64,000 bases of DNA from DATHRK01 sp035465395 (GTDB lineage Bacteria > Gemmatimonadota > Gemmatimonadetes > Longimicrobiales > RSA9). Of this stretch, positions 37,695-45,606 are shown one piece after another; position 1 is the stretch's first letter, and each line of letters opens with the position of its first letter. The translations under genes and the position numbers were made by a program. Where the stretch lies: assembly GCA_035465395.1 (NCBI GenBank), contig DATHRK010000101.1, forward strand, positions 124,001 through 188,000, read 5' to 3'. The notes below the pieces were generated by a model. The model saw only the letters and a list, made by a program, of their open reading frames with translations. It ran no database searches and had not been told where the DNA came from.

Positions 37695-38573
37695 GTGGCC
37701 GGTCGCAGTGAGCTGGCCCAGCGGCTGATCGTGGCCGGCATCGGCATCCCGCTCGCCCTGCTGATCCTCTACGTGGGGGGCTGGCTGTTGGCGGGCGTGC
37801 TCGCCCTGGCGGCGGCGGGGGTGGGGAGGGAGTTCCTGCAGCTCGCCCGGCGGACCGGAGCGCGCCCGTTCATCCTGGCCGGGTCGGTGCTCGCCGGAGC
37901 GTTCGTGCTCCTCGCGGGGACCTCGCCGGCGGATCCGGCCAGCGTCGCGTGGCGCTACTGGATCCTGGCGGTCGGCGCGACCCTGGTTCTGTTTCTCGCC
38001 GTCGTGTGGCTGCGCGGTCCGGAGGGCGGGCCTTCGGCGGCGGCCGCGTCCACGCTCGCCGGGGCTCTCTTTGCCGGCGCGACCCTCGCCTTTCTCGTCC
38101 ACTTGCGCCATTTCCCGCTGCCCGAGGGCGTCGACCCGGCGGCCGCCGGAACGGCCCTCGCCGCCTACCCCATGACGGTGGCGTGGATGAACGACACGTT
38201 CGCCTTCTTCGGCGGGCGCCGCTGGGGTCGGAGGAAGCTGATCCCCTCGGTGAGCCCGGGTAAGACCGTGGCGGGCGCCGTCTCCGGCGTCGTGGGCGGG
38301 GCCTTGATCTCGGCGCTCTTCGCGTGGTTCCTCCTCGACGGCTGGCTGGGCCTGCGGCTGGGGGTCGCGAGCGCCGCCCTGTTCGGCGTGGTGATCGCGG
38401 CGTTCGCGCAGGCGGGCGACCTCGCCGAATCGGTCCTGAAGCGCTCGGCCGGCGTCAAGGACTCCGGTACTCTGCTGCCCGGACACGGCGGCGCGTTCGA
38501 TCGGCTCGACTCGATCCTCGTGACCGCGCCGGTGGCCTACCTCCTGCTCGTGTTTCTGCTGCCGACGACCTGA
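37695..38573 (+). CDS. cdsA: Phosphatidate cytidylyltransferase
   Basis: Makes CDP-diacylglycerol for phospholipid synthesis. The 292-aa integral membrane protein starts at GTG 37695, with about eight hydrophobic segments, the loop SVSPGKTVAGAVSGVVGG and the C-terminal signature DSGTLLPGHGGAFDRLDS. uppS, often between frr and cdsA, is absent; the 70-bp gap is non-coding. Confidence 0.94.
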   Translation: MAGRSELAQRLIVAGIGIPLALLILYVGGWLLAGVLALAAAGVGREFLQLARRTGARPFILAGSVLAGAFVLLAGTSPADPASVAWRYWILAVGATLVLFLAVVWLRGPEGGPSAAAASTLAGALFAGATLAFLVHLRHFPLPEGVDPAAAGTALAAYPMTVAWMNDTFAFFGGRRWGRRKLIPSVSPGKTVAGAVSGVVGGALISALFAWFLLDGWLGLRLGVASAALFGVVIAAFAQAGDLAESVLKRSAGVKDSGTLLPGHGGAFDRLDSILVTAPVAYLLLVFLLPTT

Positions 38574-38576
38574 TTC

Positions 38577-39923
38577 ATGCTCCTCACCATCGTCGCAACC
38601 GCCGTAGTCCTGGGTGTGCTGGTGTTCGTCCACGAGCTCGGGCACTTCGTGACCGCCAAGCTGGCCGACATCCGCGTGCCGCGGTTTTCGATCGGGCTGG
38701 GACCGCGGGCGTGGGGCTTCACGGTAGGCGAGACCGAGTACGTGCTCTCGTGGGTGCCGCTGGGCGGCTACGTGCGGATGGCCGGGATGGAGGAGCTCGA
38801 GTCGGTCGAGGGAGGCGCCGACGCAGACGCACGCGCCCCCGGAGAGGAGCCGAGCCCGCGCGACTTCGACGCGAAGCCCGTGGGCACGCGCGCCATGGTG
38901 ATCTCCGCCGGCGTGATCATGAACATGCTCTTCGCCTTCTTCGTCTATGCCGCGATGGCGGCGATCTGGGGCGTGGGCATCCGGGCCGACGCGAGGTTGG
39001 GCCGGATCGATCCCTCCGCGCTGCCGGCCGGCGCCGTCGCGCTCGCGGACGTGCCGCCGGGCAGCCGCCTGCTGACGGTGGGCGACCGGGACGTTTCGCG
39101 CTGGCGGGACGTGCGCGATGTGCTGGCGTTGTCGCGACCCGGCCCGGTCCGGCTGCGGCTGGAGGGCGGCGAGGCGATCACGCTCGAGCTGCCGGAGGAC
39201 GACGAGGAGCGCGCCGAGCTCATCGAGGCACTCCCGCCGGCGGTCGACCCGGTGATCGGGCAGGTGTTCAGCGGCGAGCCCGCGGACAGAGCCGGGTTCG
39301 AGGTCGGCGACCGGGTGGTCGAGGTGGAGGGGGAGCAGACCCTGTTCTGGGACGACATGGTGGCCGCCATCACCGGTCGCCCCGGTCAGACGATCGCGGT
39401 CGTGGTAGACCGGAACGGCGAGCGTCGCACGCTTCGCGTCACCCCCGAGCCCACGATCCGCCTGATCGACGGCGACTCCACGGCCGTGGGAATGATCGGT
39501 GTGAGCCAGGCTCGCGAGCGCCTCGGGCCGCTGGAGGCGCTCGCGCACGGCGGCAGCGAAACCTGGCGCTGGACCGCCTTCACGCTGGAGGTGCTGAGGG
39601 GGCTCGTCACCGGTCGCGTGTCGGCCCGCAACGTCGGCGGCCCGATCCTGATCGGCCAACTCTCCGGGCGCGTGGCGCGCATGGGGGTGGAGCAGTTGCT
39701 GGCCTTCATGGCGCTGCTCTCCATCAATCTCGCGGTCTTCAATCTCCTGCCCATCCCGATCCTGGACGGCGGACAGCTCGTCTTCCTGGCGGTCGAGGCG
39801 ATCCGCGGCCGGGCGCTCTCCATCGAGCAGCGTATCCGTTTCAGTCAGGTGGGGATGGTGGTCCTGATGGCGCTGATCGCGCTGGTGATGGCCAACGACA
39901 TCCTCAGGCTGCTGGGGATCTAG
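38577..39923 (+). CDS. rseP: Site-2 membrane metalloprotease RseP
   Basis: Intramembrane zinc protease that cleaves anti-sigma factors and remnant signal peptides. The 448-aa product has HELGH in VFVHELGHFVTAKLADI, the second site NLLPIPILDGGQL, and two PDZ-like segments (about 140-215 and 220-300; VIGQVFSGEPADRAGFEVGD). An acidic insert (EGGADADARAPGEE) sits near residue 85. It follows cdsA by 3 bp; dxr, common between them in other genomes, is missing here. Its stop is 1 bp from the stop of the convergent hydrolase. Confidence 0.95.
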   Translation: MLLTIVATAVVLGVLVFVHELGHFVTAKLADIRVPRFSIGLGPRAWGFTVGETEYVLSWVPLGGYVRMAGMEELESVEGGADADARAPGEEPSPRDFDAKPVGTRAMVISAGVIMNMLFAFFVYAAMAAIWGVGIRADARLGRIDPSALPAGAVALADVPPGSRLLTVGDRDVSRWRDVRDVLALSRPGPVRLRLEGGEAITLELPEDDEERAELIEALPPAVDPVIGQVFSGEPADRAGFEVGDRVVEVEGEQTLFWDDMVAAITGRPGQTIAVVVDRNGERRTLRVTPEPTIRLIDGDSTAVGMIGVSQARERLGPLEALAHGGSETWRWTAFTLEVLRGLVTGRVSARNVGGPILIGQLSGRVARMGVEQLLAFMALLSINLAVFNLLPIPILDGGQLVFLAVEAIRGRALSIEQRIRFSQVGMVVLMALIALVMANDILRLLGI

Positions 39924-39924
39924 C

Positions 39925-40746
39925 CTACAACAGCGGCAGCTGCGCCGGCTTCACCTTCTCTTTCAGCGCCCCCACGTCCAGCCAGTCGAGCGGTTCGTCC
40001 TGGACCGCCACCCGCAGAAGCCCGCGGTAGCGCACTTGCTTCAGTGCCTCGGCCACCGCCGCTTCCGCGTACCGCGGCTCGTTGCACGCGTCGCTCAGGT
40101 GGGCGAGCACGACGGCTGCGAGGCCCTCGTGCCAGAGGTCGGCGGCGAGCCGCGCGGCGGCCTGGTTGGACAGGTGGCCGTGGCTGGAGGCGATGCGCTG
40201 CTTGACCGACCAAGGGTAGGGTCCGGTGCGCAGGAGCACTTCGTCGTGGTTGGCTTCCAGCAGCAGGACGTCGCAGCCGGACAGCGCGTGGCGGACCGCG
40301 GCGGTGGGCCGGCCCAGATCGGTGGCGACGCCCAGGCGATGGCCGGTGCGGGTGTCCTGGATGCACACCGCGACCGGGTCCGCGGCGTCGTGGGCCGTCA
40401 GAAACGGGCGGATCTCGAGGTCGCCGATCCGGAACGGCTCGGTGGCCCGGTAGAAGCGCACGTCCTCGGTGCCGCGCAGGAGGCCCCGCGAGACGTTGTG
40501 GGTGACGCGCGTCAGGTAGAGCGGTAGGCGCCAGCGGCGCGCGAGGACGCCCATGCCGCGGGTGTGGTCGCCGTGCTCGTGGGTGATGAGGATGCCCGCG
40601 AGCTCGTCGGCGGTGTGGCCGACCCGTTCGAGGCGTGACTCCAGGTCGCGGCCGCTGAACCCGGCATCCACCAGCAGACGGGTCTCGCCGGCGACGACCA
40701 GCGTCGCGTTGCCGCGGCTGCCGCTGCCGAGGACCGCGATTCTCAC
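39925..40746 (-). CDS. WalJ/YycJ-like metallo-beta-lactamase-fold hydrolase
   Basis: A 273-aa MBL-fold nuclease-like enzyme. LGSGSRGNATLVVAGETRLL and LVDAGFSGRDLESRLERVG match the YycJ/WalJ N-terminus, THEHGDHTRG is the main metal motif, and further ligands are in LTAHDAAD, ATDLGRPT and LEANHDE. WalJ proteins are implicated in DNA repair coordination or cell-wall control in Gram-positives. Last gene of a minus-strand group with manC and the GlmU-like gene. Function here is uncertain. Confidence 0.85.
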   Translation of the reverse strand: MRIAVLGSGSRGNATLVVAGETRLLVDAGFSGRDLESRLERVGHTADELAGILITHEHGDHTRGMGVLARRWRLPLYLTRVTHNVSRGLLRGTEDVRFYRATEPFRIGDLEIRPFLTAHDAADPVAVCIQDTRTGHRLGVATDLGRPTAAVRHALSGCDVLLLEANHDEVLLRTGPYPWSVKQRIASSHGHLSNQAAARLAADLWHEGLAAVVLAHLSDACNEPRYAEAAVAEALKQVRYRGLLRVAVQDEPLDWLDVGALKEKVKPAQLPLL

Positions 40747-40798
40747 GCCGCGACGGGCTCCGCCCCGCGGGGCATCCGCGCGCGTGTTCCGCCGAGCC

Positions 40799-42070
40799 TC
40801 ACGCCGTGTGGAGGTCGCCCGTGGCGCGCTGCCACGCCGCCGACAGCAGCGCCTTGCCGTTCTCGGTCAGCTCGACGTCGCGGCGGCCCATGACGGTCTC
40901 GGCGGTCGCCAGGAAATCCTCCAGGCGCGTCACGGCCGCGCCGCCGCCCCATGAGAAGGGCGGCACGTCGCGCGGCGCACGCGGCTCCTCGAAGAGGCTC
41001 GCTCCCGCACCGACGGTCGCGCCGGTCGGCAGCAGCGTTCCGATCGCGGTCTTCACGTGGTCGCCGAGGAAGCTGCCGACCTTTCGCTCGCCGGTATCCC
41101 GCTCGCCCTCGGGCGTCCACACGCGCACCGAGGAGTAGTTGTTCTTGAGGTCGCTGGTCGTGGTCAGGGCGCCGAGGTTGACCCACATGCCGAGCACCGA
41201 GTGTCCCACGAAGCCGTGGTGGGCCTTGTTCACGTAGCCCTGGAGCAGGCTCGTCTCCACCTCGCCGCGCACGCGGCAGCGCGGGCCCGTCGCGACGGTG
41301 TCGAGCGACCCGCCCAGCACGTGCGTGTCGGCGCCGATCCAGCACGGCCCCGCCAGCCGCGCGCCGGCGCGAATCCGTACGCCTCGCTCGAGCACGATCC
41401 CGCCCGCGCGCAGATCCAGCACCGCCGTGGGCTCGATCTCGACGTCCTCGCCCAATCGAAGCGGCCCGTCCCCCAGGACGTGCACGCCGTTGCCCGGCAC
41501 CTCCGGCCCCGCTCTCAAGTCCAGCACCGAGAGCGGCACCGCGCCGTCGTAGCGGCCCACGTTGGACGCGAAGGCGACGTCCGAGTGGAGCTGGTCGGGC
41601 AGATGGGTGACGAGCTCCCACACGTCGCGCAGGAGCCTGCCACGCACCTCGATGCCCTGTCGCTCCTTGCCGCCGCCCTGGGGATCCTCCAGCCAGTCGG
41701 GTTGCACCGCGGGGCCCCCGGGCGGGGCGTACCAGCCGCACGCCACGCCGCCGATCGTGAGCCACGCGGGCTCGTCGCCGAACTCGATGCGCGTGCCCAG
41801 CGCGGGTACGGCGCGCGACTGCCAGACCACGAGGCCGCCATCGCTCGGCTCGGGGAGCGAGCCGAGCACCGGGGGCGCCCAGGGCTCGTCGAAGGAAGCC
41901 AGGTGGGCGGAGGTGAGGTGCCCGACGCAGGTCCCCTCCAGGACCGCCTCCACGCGCTCCCGCGTCGTCCACGCTCCGCTGCGCAGCTCGCCGATGGGCC
42001 GGGTGAGCGCGAACGGCTCCCAGCGGCGCGCCACCGGGTCGTCCACCAGCACGATGCGGCGTTCAGCCAT
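40799..42070 (-). CDS. Alternative GlmU-like sugar nucleotidyl/acetyltransferase
   Basis: A 423-aa protein of the divergent GlmU-related group seen in Bacteroidota and relatives. The N-terminus RRIVLVDDPVARRWEPFALT then RPIGELRSGAWTTRERVE replaces the normal GxGTRM nucleotide loop. The second half is a left-handed beta-helix with hexapeptide turns (VLDLRAGGIVLERGVRIRAG) and ends in an acetyltransferase-like segment (VNLGALTTTSDLKNNYSSV). Expected to act in UDP-GlcNAc or other nucleotide-sugar supply. It overlaps manC by 8 bp, so two nucleotidyltransferases are co-expressed. No canonical GlmU is in the window. Confidence 0.82.
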   Translation of the reverse strand: MAERRIVLVDDPVARRWEPFALTRPIGELRSGAWTTRERVEAVLEGTCVGHLTSAHLASFDEPWAPPVLGSLPEPSDGGLVVWQSRAVPALGTRIEFGDEPAWLTIGGVACGWYAPPGGPAVQPDWLEDPQGGGKERQGIEVRGRLLRDVWELVTHLPDQLHSDVAFASNVGRYDGAVPLSVLDLRAGPEVPGNGVHVLGDGPLRLGEDVEIEPTAVLDLRAGGIVLERGVRIRAGARLAGPCWIGADTHVLGGSLDTVATGPRCRVRGEVETSLLQGYVNKAHHGFVGHSVLGMWVNLGALTTTSDLKNNYSSVRVWTPEGERDTGERKVGSFLGDHVKTAIGTLLPTGATVGAGASLFEEPRAPRDVPPFSWGGGAAVTRLEDFLATAETVMGRRDVELTENGKALLSAAWQRATGDLHTA

Positions 42071-43115
42071 CGCCCGCCCCTCCGCCTTCCTCGTCCACGA
42101 TGTCCTCCGGTAGTCGCGCCAGAAGCTCCTTCAGTTCCGGGGCCCGCTCGCGAGGCATGACCAGCGTCACGCCCGGCCGGTGGACCACGACCAGGTCCCT
42201 CACGCCCCAGGCCACCACCGTGCCGCCCTCCGCCCAGGCCACGCACCCGTCGCTTTCTTCCAGGACCGCCCCACCCAGCGCCACGTTGCCGCGGGCGTCG
42301 GCGCGCCCGGTCCGCGCGAGCGCCTCCCAGGATCCGATATCGTCCCACGCGAAGCGCGCGGGCGAGACCGCCACGCGGTCGCTCCTCTCGAGCACTCCGA
42401 CGTCCACCGAGACGGGTGTGACGGCGTCGAAGAACCCGCCCACATCGCCCGCGTCGAGGAGCGCCAGGTGGGGGGCGATCTCCGGCGTGTGCGCGCGTAC
42501 CTCCTCGAGGAATCGGCGCACCGGCCATACGAATATGCCCGTGTTCCAGAGGTAGGAACCGGCGGCGACGTAGTCGGCCGCCGTCGACGCGTCGGGCTTC
42601 TCCACGAACCGCTCCACCGCGAACGCGTCGTCCGCGCCATCGAGGGCCGGGCCGCGGAGGATGTACCCGTACCCCGTCTCGGGCCTGTCGGGGCGGACGC
42701 CGATCGTGAACAGGCGATCGTGCTCGCGAGCGAGCCTTGCGACCCTGGCGAGCTGCTCCCGGAAGGCTTCGGCCGGCTCGATCGCGTGGTCGGCGTGCAG
42801 CGACACCAGGACCGCGTCCGGATCGTGGCGGGCGATCTCGTGCGAGGCCCAGGCCAGCACGGGGCCCGTGCCTCGTGCAGCCGGCTCGGCCAGCAGGTTG
42901 CGCTCGTCCAGGTCCGGAATGGCCTCCAGGAGTCGGCTCCCCAGATCGCGGCCCGCGAGCAGATGAATGCGGTCGGGCGGCAGGAGCCCGGCGAGGCGGT
43001 CCCGCGTCTCCCGGACCAGCGGGAGTTCCCCGGCGAGGGGCAGCAGCTGCTTGGGGCGCGAGGCCGTGGACGCAGGCCAGAACCTGGAGCCGACGCCGCC
43101 CGCGAGGATCACCAC
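42063..43115 (-). CDS. manC: Mannose-1-phosphate guanylyltransferase
   Basis: Makes GDP-mannose from mannose-1-phosphate and GTP for surface glycans. VILAGGVGSRFWPASTASRP then KQLLPLAGE is the nucleotidyltransferase signature, and FVEKPD and WNTGIFVWPV fit the type II family. I prefer GTG 43115 (350 aa), 13 bp after the response-regulator stop with GGTGG upstream; an in-frame TTG at 43160 would add 15 residues and overlap the upstream gene. The isomerase domain of bifunctional ManC is absent. Confidence 0.9.
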   Translation of the reverse strand: MVILAGGVGSRFWPASTASRPKQLLPLAGELPLVRETRDRLAGLLPPDRIHLLAGRDLGSRLLEAIPDLDERNLLAEPAARGTGPVLAWASHEIARHDPDAVLVSLHADHAIEPAEAFREQLARVARLAREHDRLFTIGVRPDRPETGYGYILRGPALDGADDAFAVERFVEKPDASTAADYVAAGSYLWNTGIFVWPVRRFLEEVRAHTPEIAPHLALLDAGDVGGFFDAVTPVSVDVGVLERSDRVAVSPARFAWDDIGSWEALARTGRADARGNVALGGAVLEESDGCVAWAEGGTVVAWGVRDLVVVHRPGVTLVMPRERAPELKELLARLPEDIVDEEGGGAGDG

Positions 43116-43128
43116 CCGCAGGCCACCG

Positions 43129-43518
43129 TCAGCCGTTGAAGAGCTCGTCGATGCGGGCAAGGAGCTTGCGCGGGCTGAACGGCTTGGTGAGGAAGTCGGT
43201 CGCTCCGAGGCTGCCCGCCCGCTCGCGGTCGGTGCTCTGCCCCTTGGCGGTCAACATGATGACCGGCGTATCGCTGCGGTGCGGCAGCGCGCGCAGCTGC
43301 TCGAGGAGCTCGAGGCCGCTGATCCCCGGTAGCATGATGTCCAGGAGGACGAGGTCGAGGGGCTCCTCGGACCGGATTTTCTCCAACGCCGTGGTGCCAT
43401 TCGATACCAGGTCGACCTCGTACGGCCCCGCCTCGAGCTGGAGTTGGATGATGCGGCCGATGTGCGGCTCATCGTCCACCACGAGAACGCGGTGGATCCT
43501 GTCCGAGCCTGTGGGCAT
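43129..43518 (-). CDS. Stand-alone response regulator receiver
   Basis: A 129-aa receiver domain without an output domain. Start ATG 43518; the longer frame upstream is not receiver sequence. Acidic pocket VVDDEPH, phosphorylated Asp60 in LVLLDIMLPG, Thr90 in VIMLTAKG and Lys102 in LTKPFSP are all present, so it can be phosphorylated. First gene of the manC group. The kinase is unknown and no kinase is adjacent. Confidence 0.9.
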   Translation of the reverse strand: MPTGSDRIHRVLVVDDEPHIGRIIQLQLEAGPYEVDLVSNGTTALEKIRSEEPLDLVLLDIMLPGISGLELLEQLRALPHRSDTPVIMLTAKGQSTDRERAGSLGATDFLTKPFSPRKLLARIDELFNG

Positions 43519-43628
43519 GCGGCAACGGATGCGAGGGTTTTCCGGCGGGGCGGAAACACCGACCCGGAACGGCGGGTACGGTAGGTCTCGAACGGGGAGA
43601 AAGTCAAGCAGGGCGGGGCGTTTCGGGG

Positions 43629-43658
43629 TTGACACCCCGCTCCGCACCGTGGCATCTT
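43629..43658 (+). promoter_or_regulatory. Sigma-70-type promoter for the lipoprotein-serS group
   Basis: TTGACA (43629-43634), an 18-bp spacer and CATCTT (43653-43658), 69 bp before the lipoprotein start. The -35 context (TTTCGGGGTTGACACCCC) closely resembles the rplM promoter context. Confidence 0.5.
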
Positions 43659-43727
43659 CGCTCCTCCGATTTTCAGCCTTTCGCGGCGGCTCCGCTACCG
43701 GGGCGGCCGCGTGCATCAGGGCCCGTG

Positions 43728-44309
43728 ATGATCCCGAAGAACCCATTTCGCCGGACGCTCGCCGTCGCCTTGCCGGGCGTCGTCGCGGTGCTCGCCGGCT
43801 GCGGCGACGATTTCGGCCCGGGGGACTGGGACGCCGACGTCGATACGATCGCGCTGTTCGCCATCGAGCGGCCGGAGCTCCAGGGCCTGCCGGGCGCCTA
43901 CGACTTCATCAATCAGCGGCTGCGCGCGCTCGAGGATCTGGGCTCGTTCGGCGAGTGGGACATCGCGCTCGACGACGCGGAAGGAGGAGGGCTGCAACTG
44001 CTCACTCCCGGGGCGATCGACGGGCTGGAAGCGTCCTCCGGTATCGCGCGCGTGGACGACCGCTCCTTCGAGGGTCTGGAGCGGGCGCCGGCCGACACGG
44101 CGCGCTACGAGCGGAACGCGCCGGTGCCGTTGGTGGACGGCACGGTGTTCGTCGTCAGAACCCGGCTCGACCCCCGCTTCGCGAGCTGCGTGCGTTACGT
44201 GAAGATGGAGCTCGTGGAGAGCGATCCCGTCAACGGCACGGCGAGCCTGCGCTACACCCGCAATCCGTTCTGCGACGACCGCGCTCTCGTCCCTCCCGAC
44301 GAGCGCTGA
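43728..44309 (+). CDS. Predicted lipoprotein of unknown function
   Basis: A 193-aa protein from ATG 43728 with a lipobox VLAGC (C25). The mature region is acidic, with two further cysteines (FASCVRYVKM and NPFCDDRAL) that could pair, and helical then beta segments (LPGAYDFINQRLRALEDLGS; TVFVVRTRLDPRF). I do not recognise the family. It lies 7 bp before serS, most likely sharing the promoter at 43629. Confidence 0.72.
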   Translation: MIPKNPFRRTLAVALPGVVAVLAGCGDDFGPGDWDADVDTIALFAIERPELQGLPGAYDFINQRLRALEDLGSFGEWDIALDDAEGGGLQLLTPGAIDGLEASSGIARVDDRSFEGLERAPADTARYERNAPVPLVDGTVFVVRTRLDPRFASCVRYVKMELVESDPVNGTASLRYTRNPFCDDRALVPPDER

Positions 44310-44316
44310 GGGGCAC

Positions 44317-45600
44317 ATGCTCGATCTGAAGCGCGTCCGCGAGGATCCCGCCGCCGTCACCACCGGCCTGCAGGTGAGGGGCGAGGGGGACTGGGGCCGG
44401 TTGGTAGAGCGACTGCTCGAGCTGGACCGGGAGCGGCGCGAGCTGATCGGGACCGTGGACGACATGCGCGCCCGCCGCAACGCGGAGTCTCCCGAGGTCG
44501 CGGCGCTCAAGCGGCAGGGGAGGAACGACGAGGCCGCCGCGCTCATCCACGCGATGCGCGAGCTGGGCGACGAGATCGACGCTGGCCAGGCGCGTCTCGA
44601 CCAGGTCGAGCAGCTGGTCCACGGCCTGCTCCTCGAGATCCCGAACATCCCCGATGACGAGGTCCCGCCGGGAGGCGAGGACGCCAACCGGGTTCTCCGG
44701 GAGCATGGAGATCTCCCCCCCTCGCTCCCCGCCGAGCCGGCTCCCCACTGGGACCTCGGCGAGCGCCTCGCCATCCTCGACTTTCCCCGTGGGGCGAAGG
44801 TCGCGGGTAGCGGCTTTCCCGTGTACATCGGCGCCGGCGCGACGCTCGAACGAGCCCTCATCAACTGGCTGCTCGACCTCCACGTTCGCGAGCACGGCTA
44901 CACGGAAGTGCAGCCGCCCCTGTTGATCAACCACCAGGCGGCTACGGGCACCGGCCATCTGCCGAAGTTCGCAGAGGAGATGTACGCCGTGCCGCAGGAC
45001 GGCTTCTTCCTCGTGCCCACCGCCGAGGTGCCTCTCACCAACCTGCACGCCGACGAAATCCTGGACGCGACGGATCTGCCGATCCGGTACACGGCCTACA
45101 CGCCCTGTTTCCGGCGCGAGGCGGGCGCCCACGGGCGCGACACGCGCGGGCTGCTGCGCCTTCATCAGTTCGACAAGGTCGAGCTGATGCGCTTCGAGCG
45201 GCCGGAGGACAGCGCCGCGGCGCTCGAAGAGATGACCGCCCACGCCGAGACGGCCCTCCGTCGGTTGGGGCTCAAGTACCGCGTGCTGCTACTCGCGGGG
45301 GGCGATCTGGGTTTCGCGAACGCGCGCACCTACGACCTGGAGGTGTGGGCGCCGGGCGTCGGCCAGTGGCTCGAGGTGTCCAGCTGCTCCGTCTACCGCG
45401 ACTACCAGGCCCGCCGGGCGGGCGTGCGCTACCGGCCCGAGAAGGGGTCGTCGCCGGAGTTCGTGCACACGTTGAACGGGTCCGCCCTGGGGCTCGCCCG
45501 CACGCTCGTGGCCGTGCTGGAGACGTGGCAGGACGAAGACGGCGGGGTGGTCGTGCCCGAGCCGCTGCGGAGCTACACCGGCTTCGACCGGATCGGCTGA
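44317..45600 (+). CDS. serS: Seryl-tRNA synthetase
   Basis: Charges tRNA-Ser, and would also charge tRNA-Sec if the organism decodes UGA as selenocysteine. The 427-aa class II enzyme has the N-terminal coiled-coil arm (about 30-100), motif 2 in YTPCFRREAGAHGRDTRGLL and motif 3 in LNGSALGLARTLVAVLE. Standard length, all motifs intact. Confidence 0.96.
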   Translation: MLDLKRVREDPAAVTTGLQVRGEGDWGRLVERLLELDRERRELIGTVDDMRARRNAESPEVAALKRQGRNDEAAALIHAMRELGDEIDAGQARLDQVEQLVHGLLLEIPNIPDDEVPPGGEDANRVLREHGDLPPSLPAEPAPHWDLGERLAILDFPRGAKVAGSGFPVYIGAGATLERALINWLLDLHVREHGYTEVQPPLLINHQAATGTGHLPKFAEEMYAVPQDGFFLVPTAEVPLTNLHADEILDATDLPIRYTAYTPCFRREAGAHGRDTRGLLRLHQFDKVELMRFERPEDSAAALEEMTAHAETALRRLGLKYRVLLLAGGDLGFANARTYDLEVWAPGVGQWLEVSSCSVYRDYQARRAGVRYRPEKGSSPEFVHTLNGSALGLARTLVAVLETWQDEDGGVVVPEPLRSYTGFDRIG

Positions 45601-45606
45601 GCGCAG

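Noticed and set aside
43116..43160. TTG start giving manC 15 extra residues
   Set aside because: It would overlap the response-regulator gene by 32 bp, and the added residues (PASTSSSTADGG) are not family sequence. The GTG at 43115 has a better upstream site.
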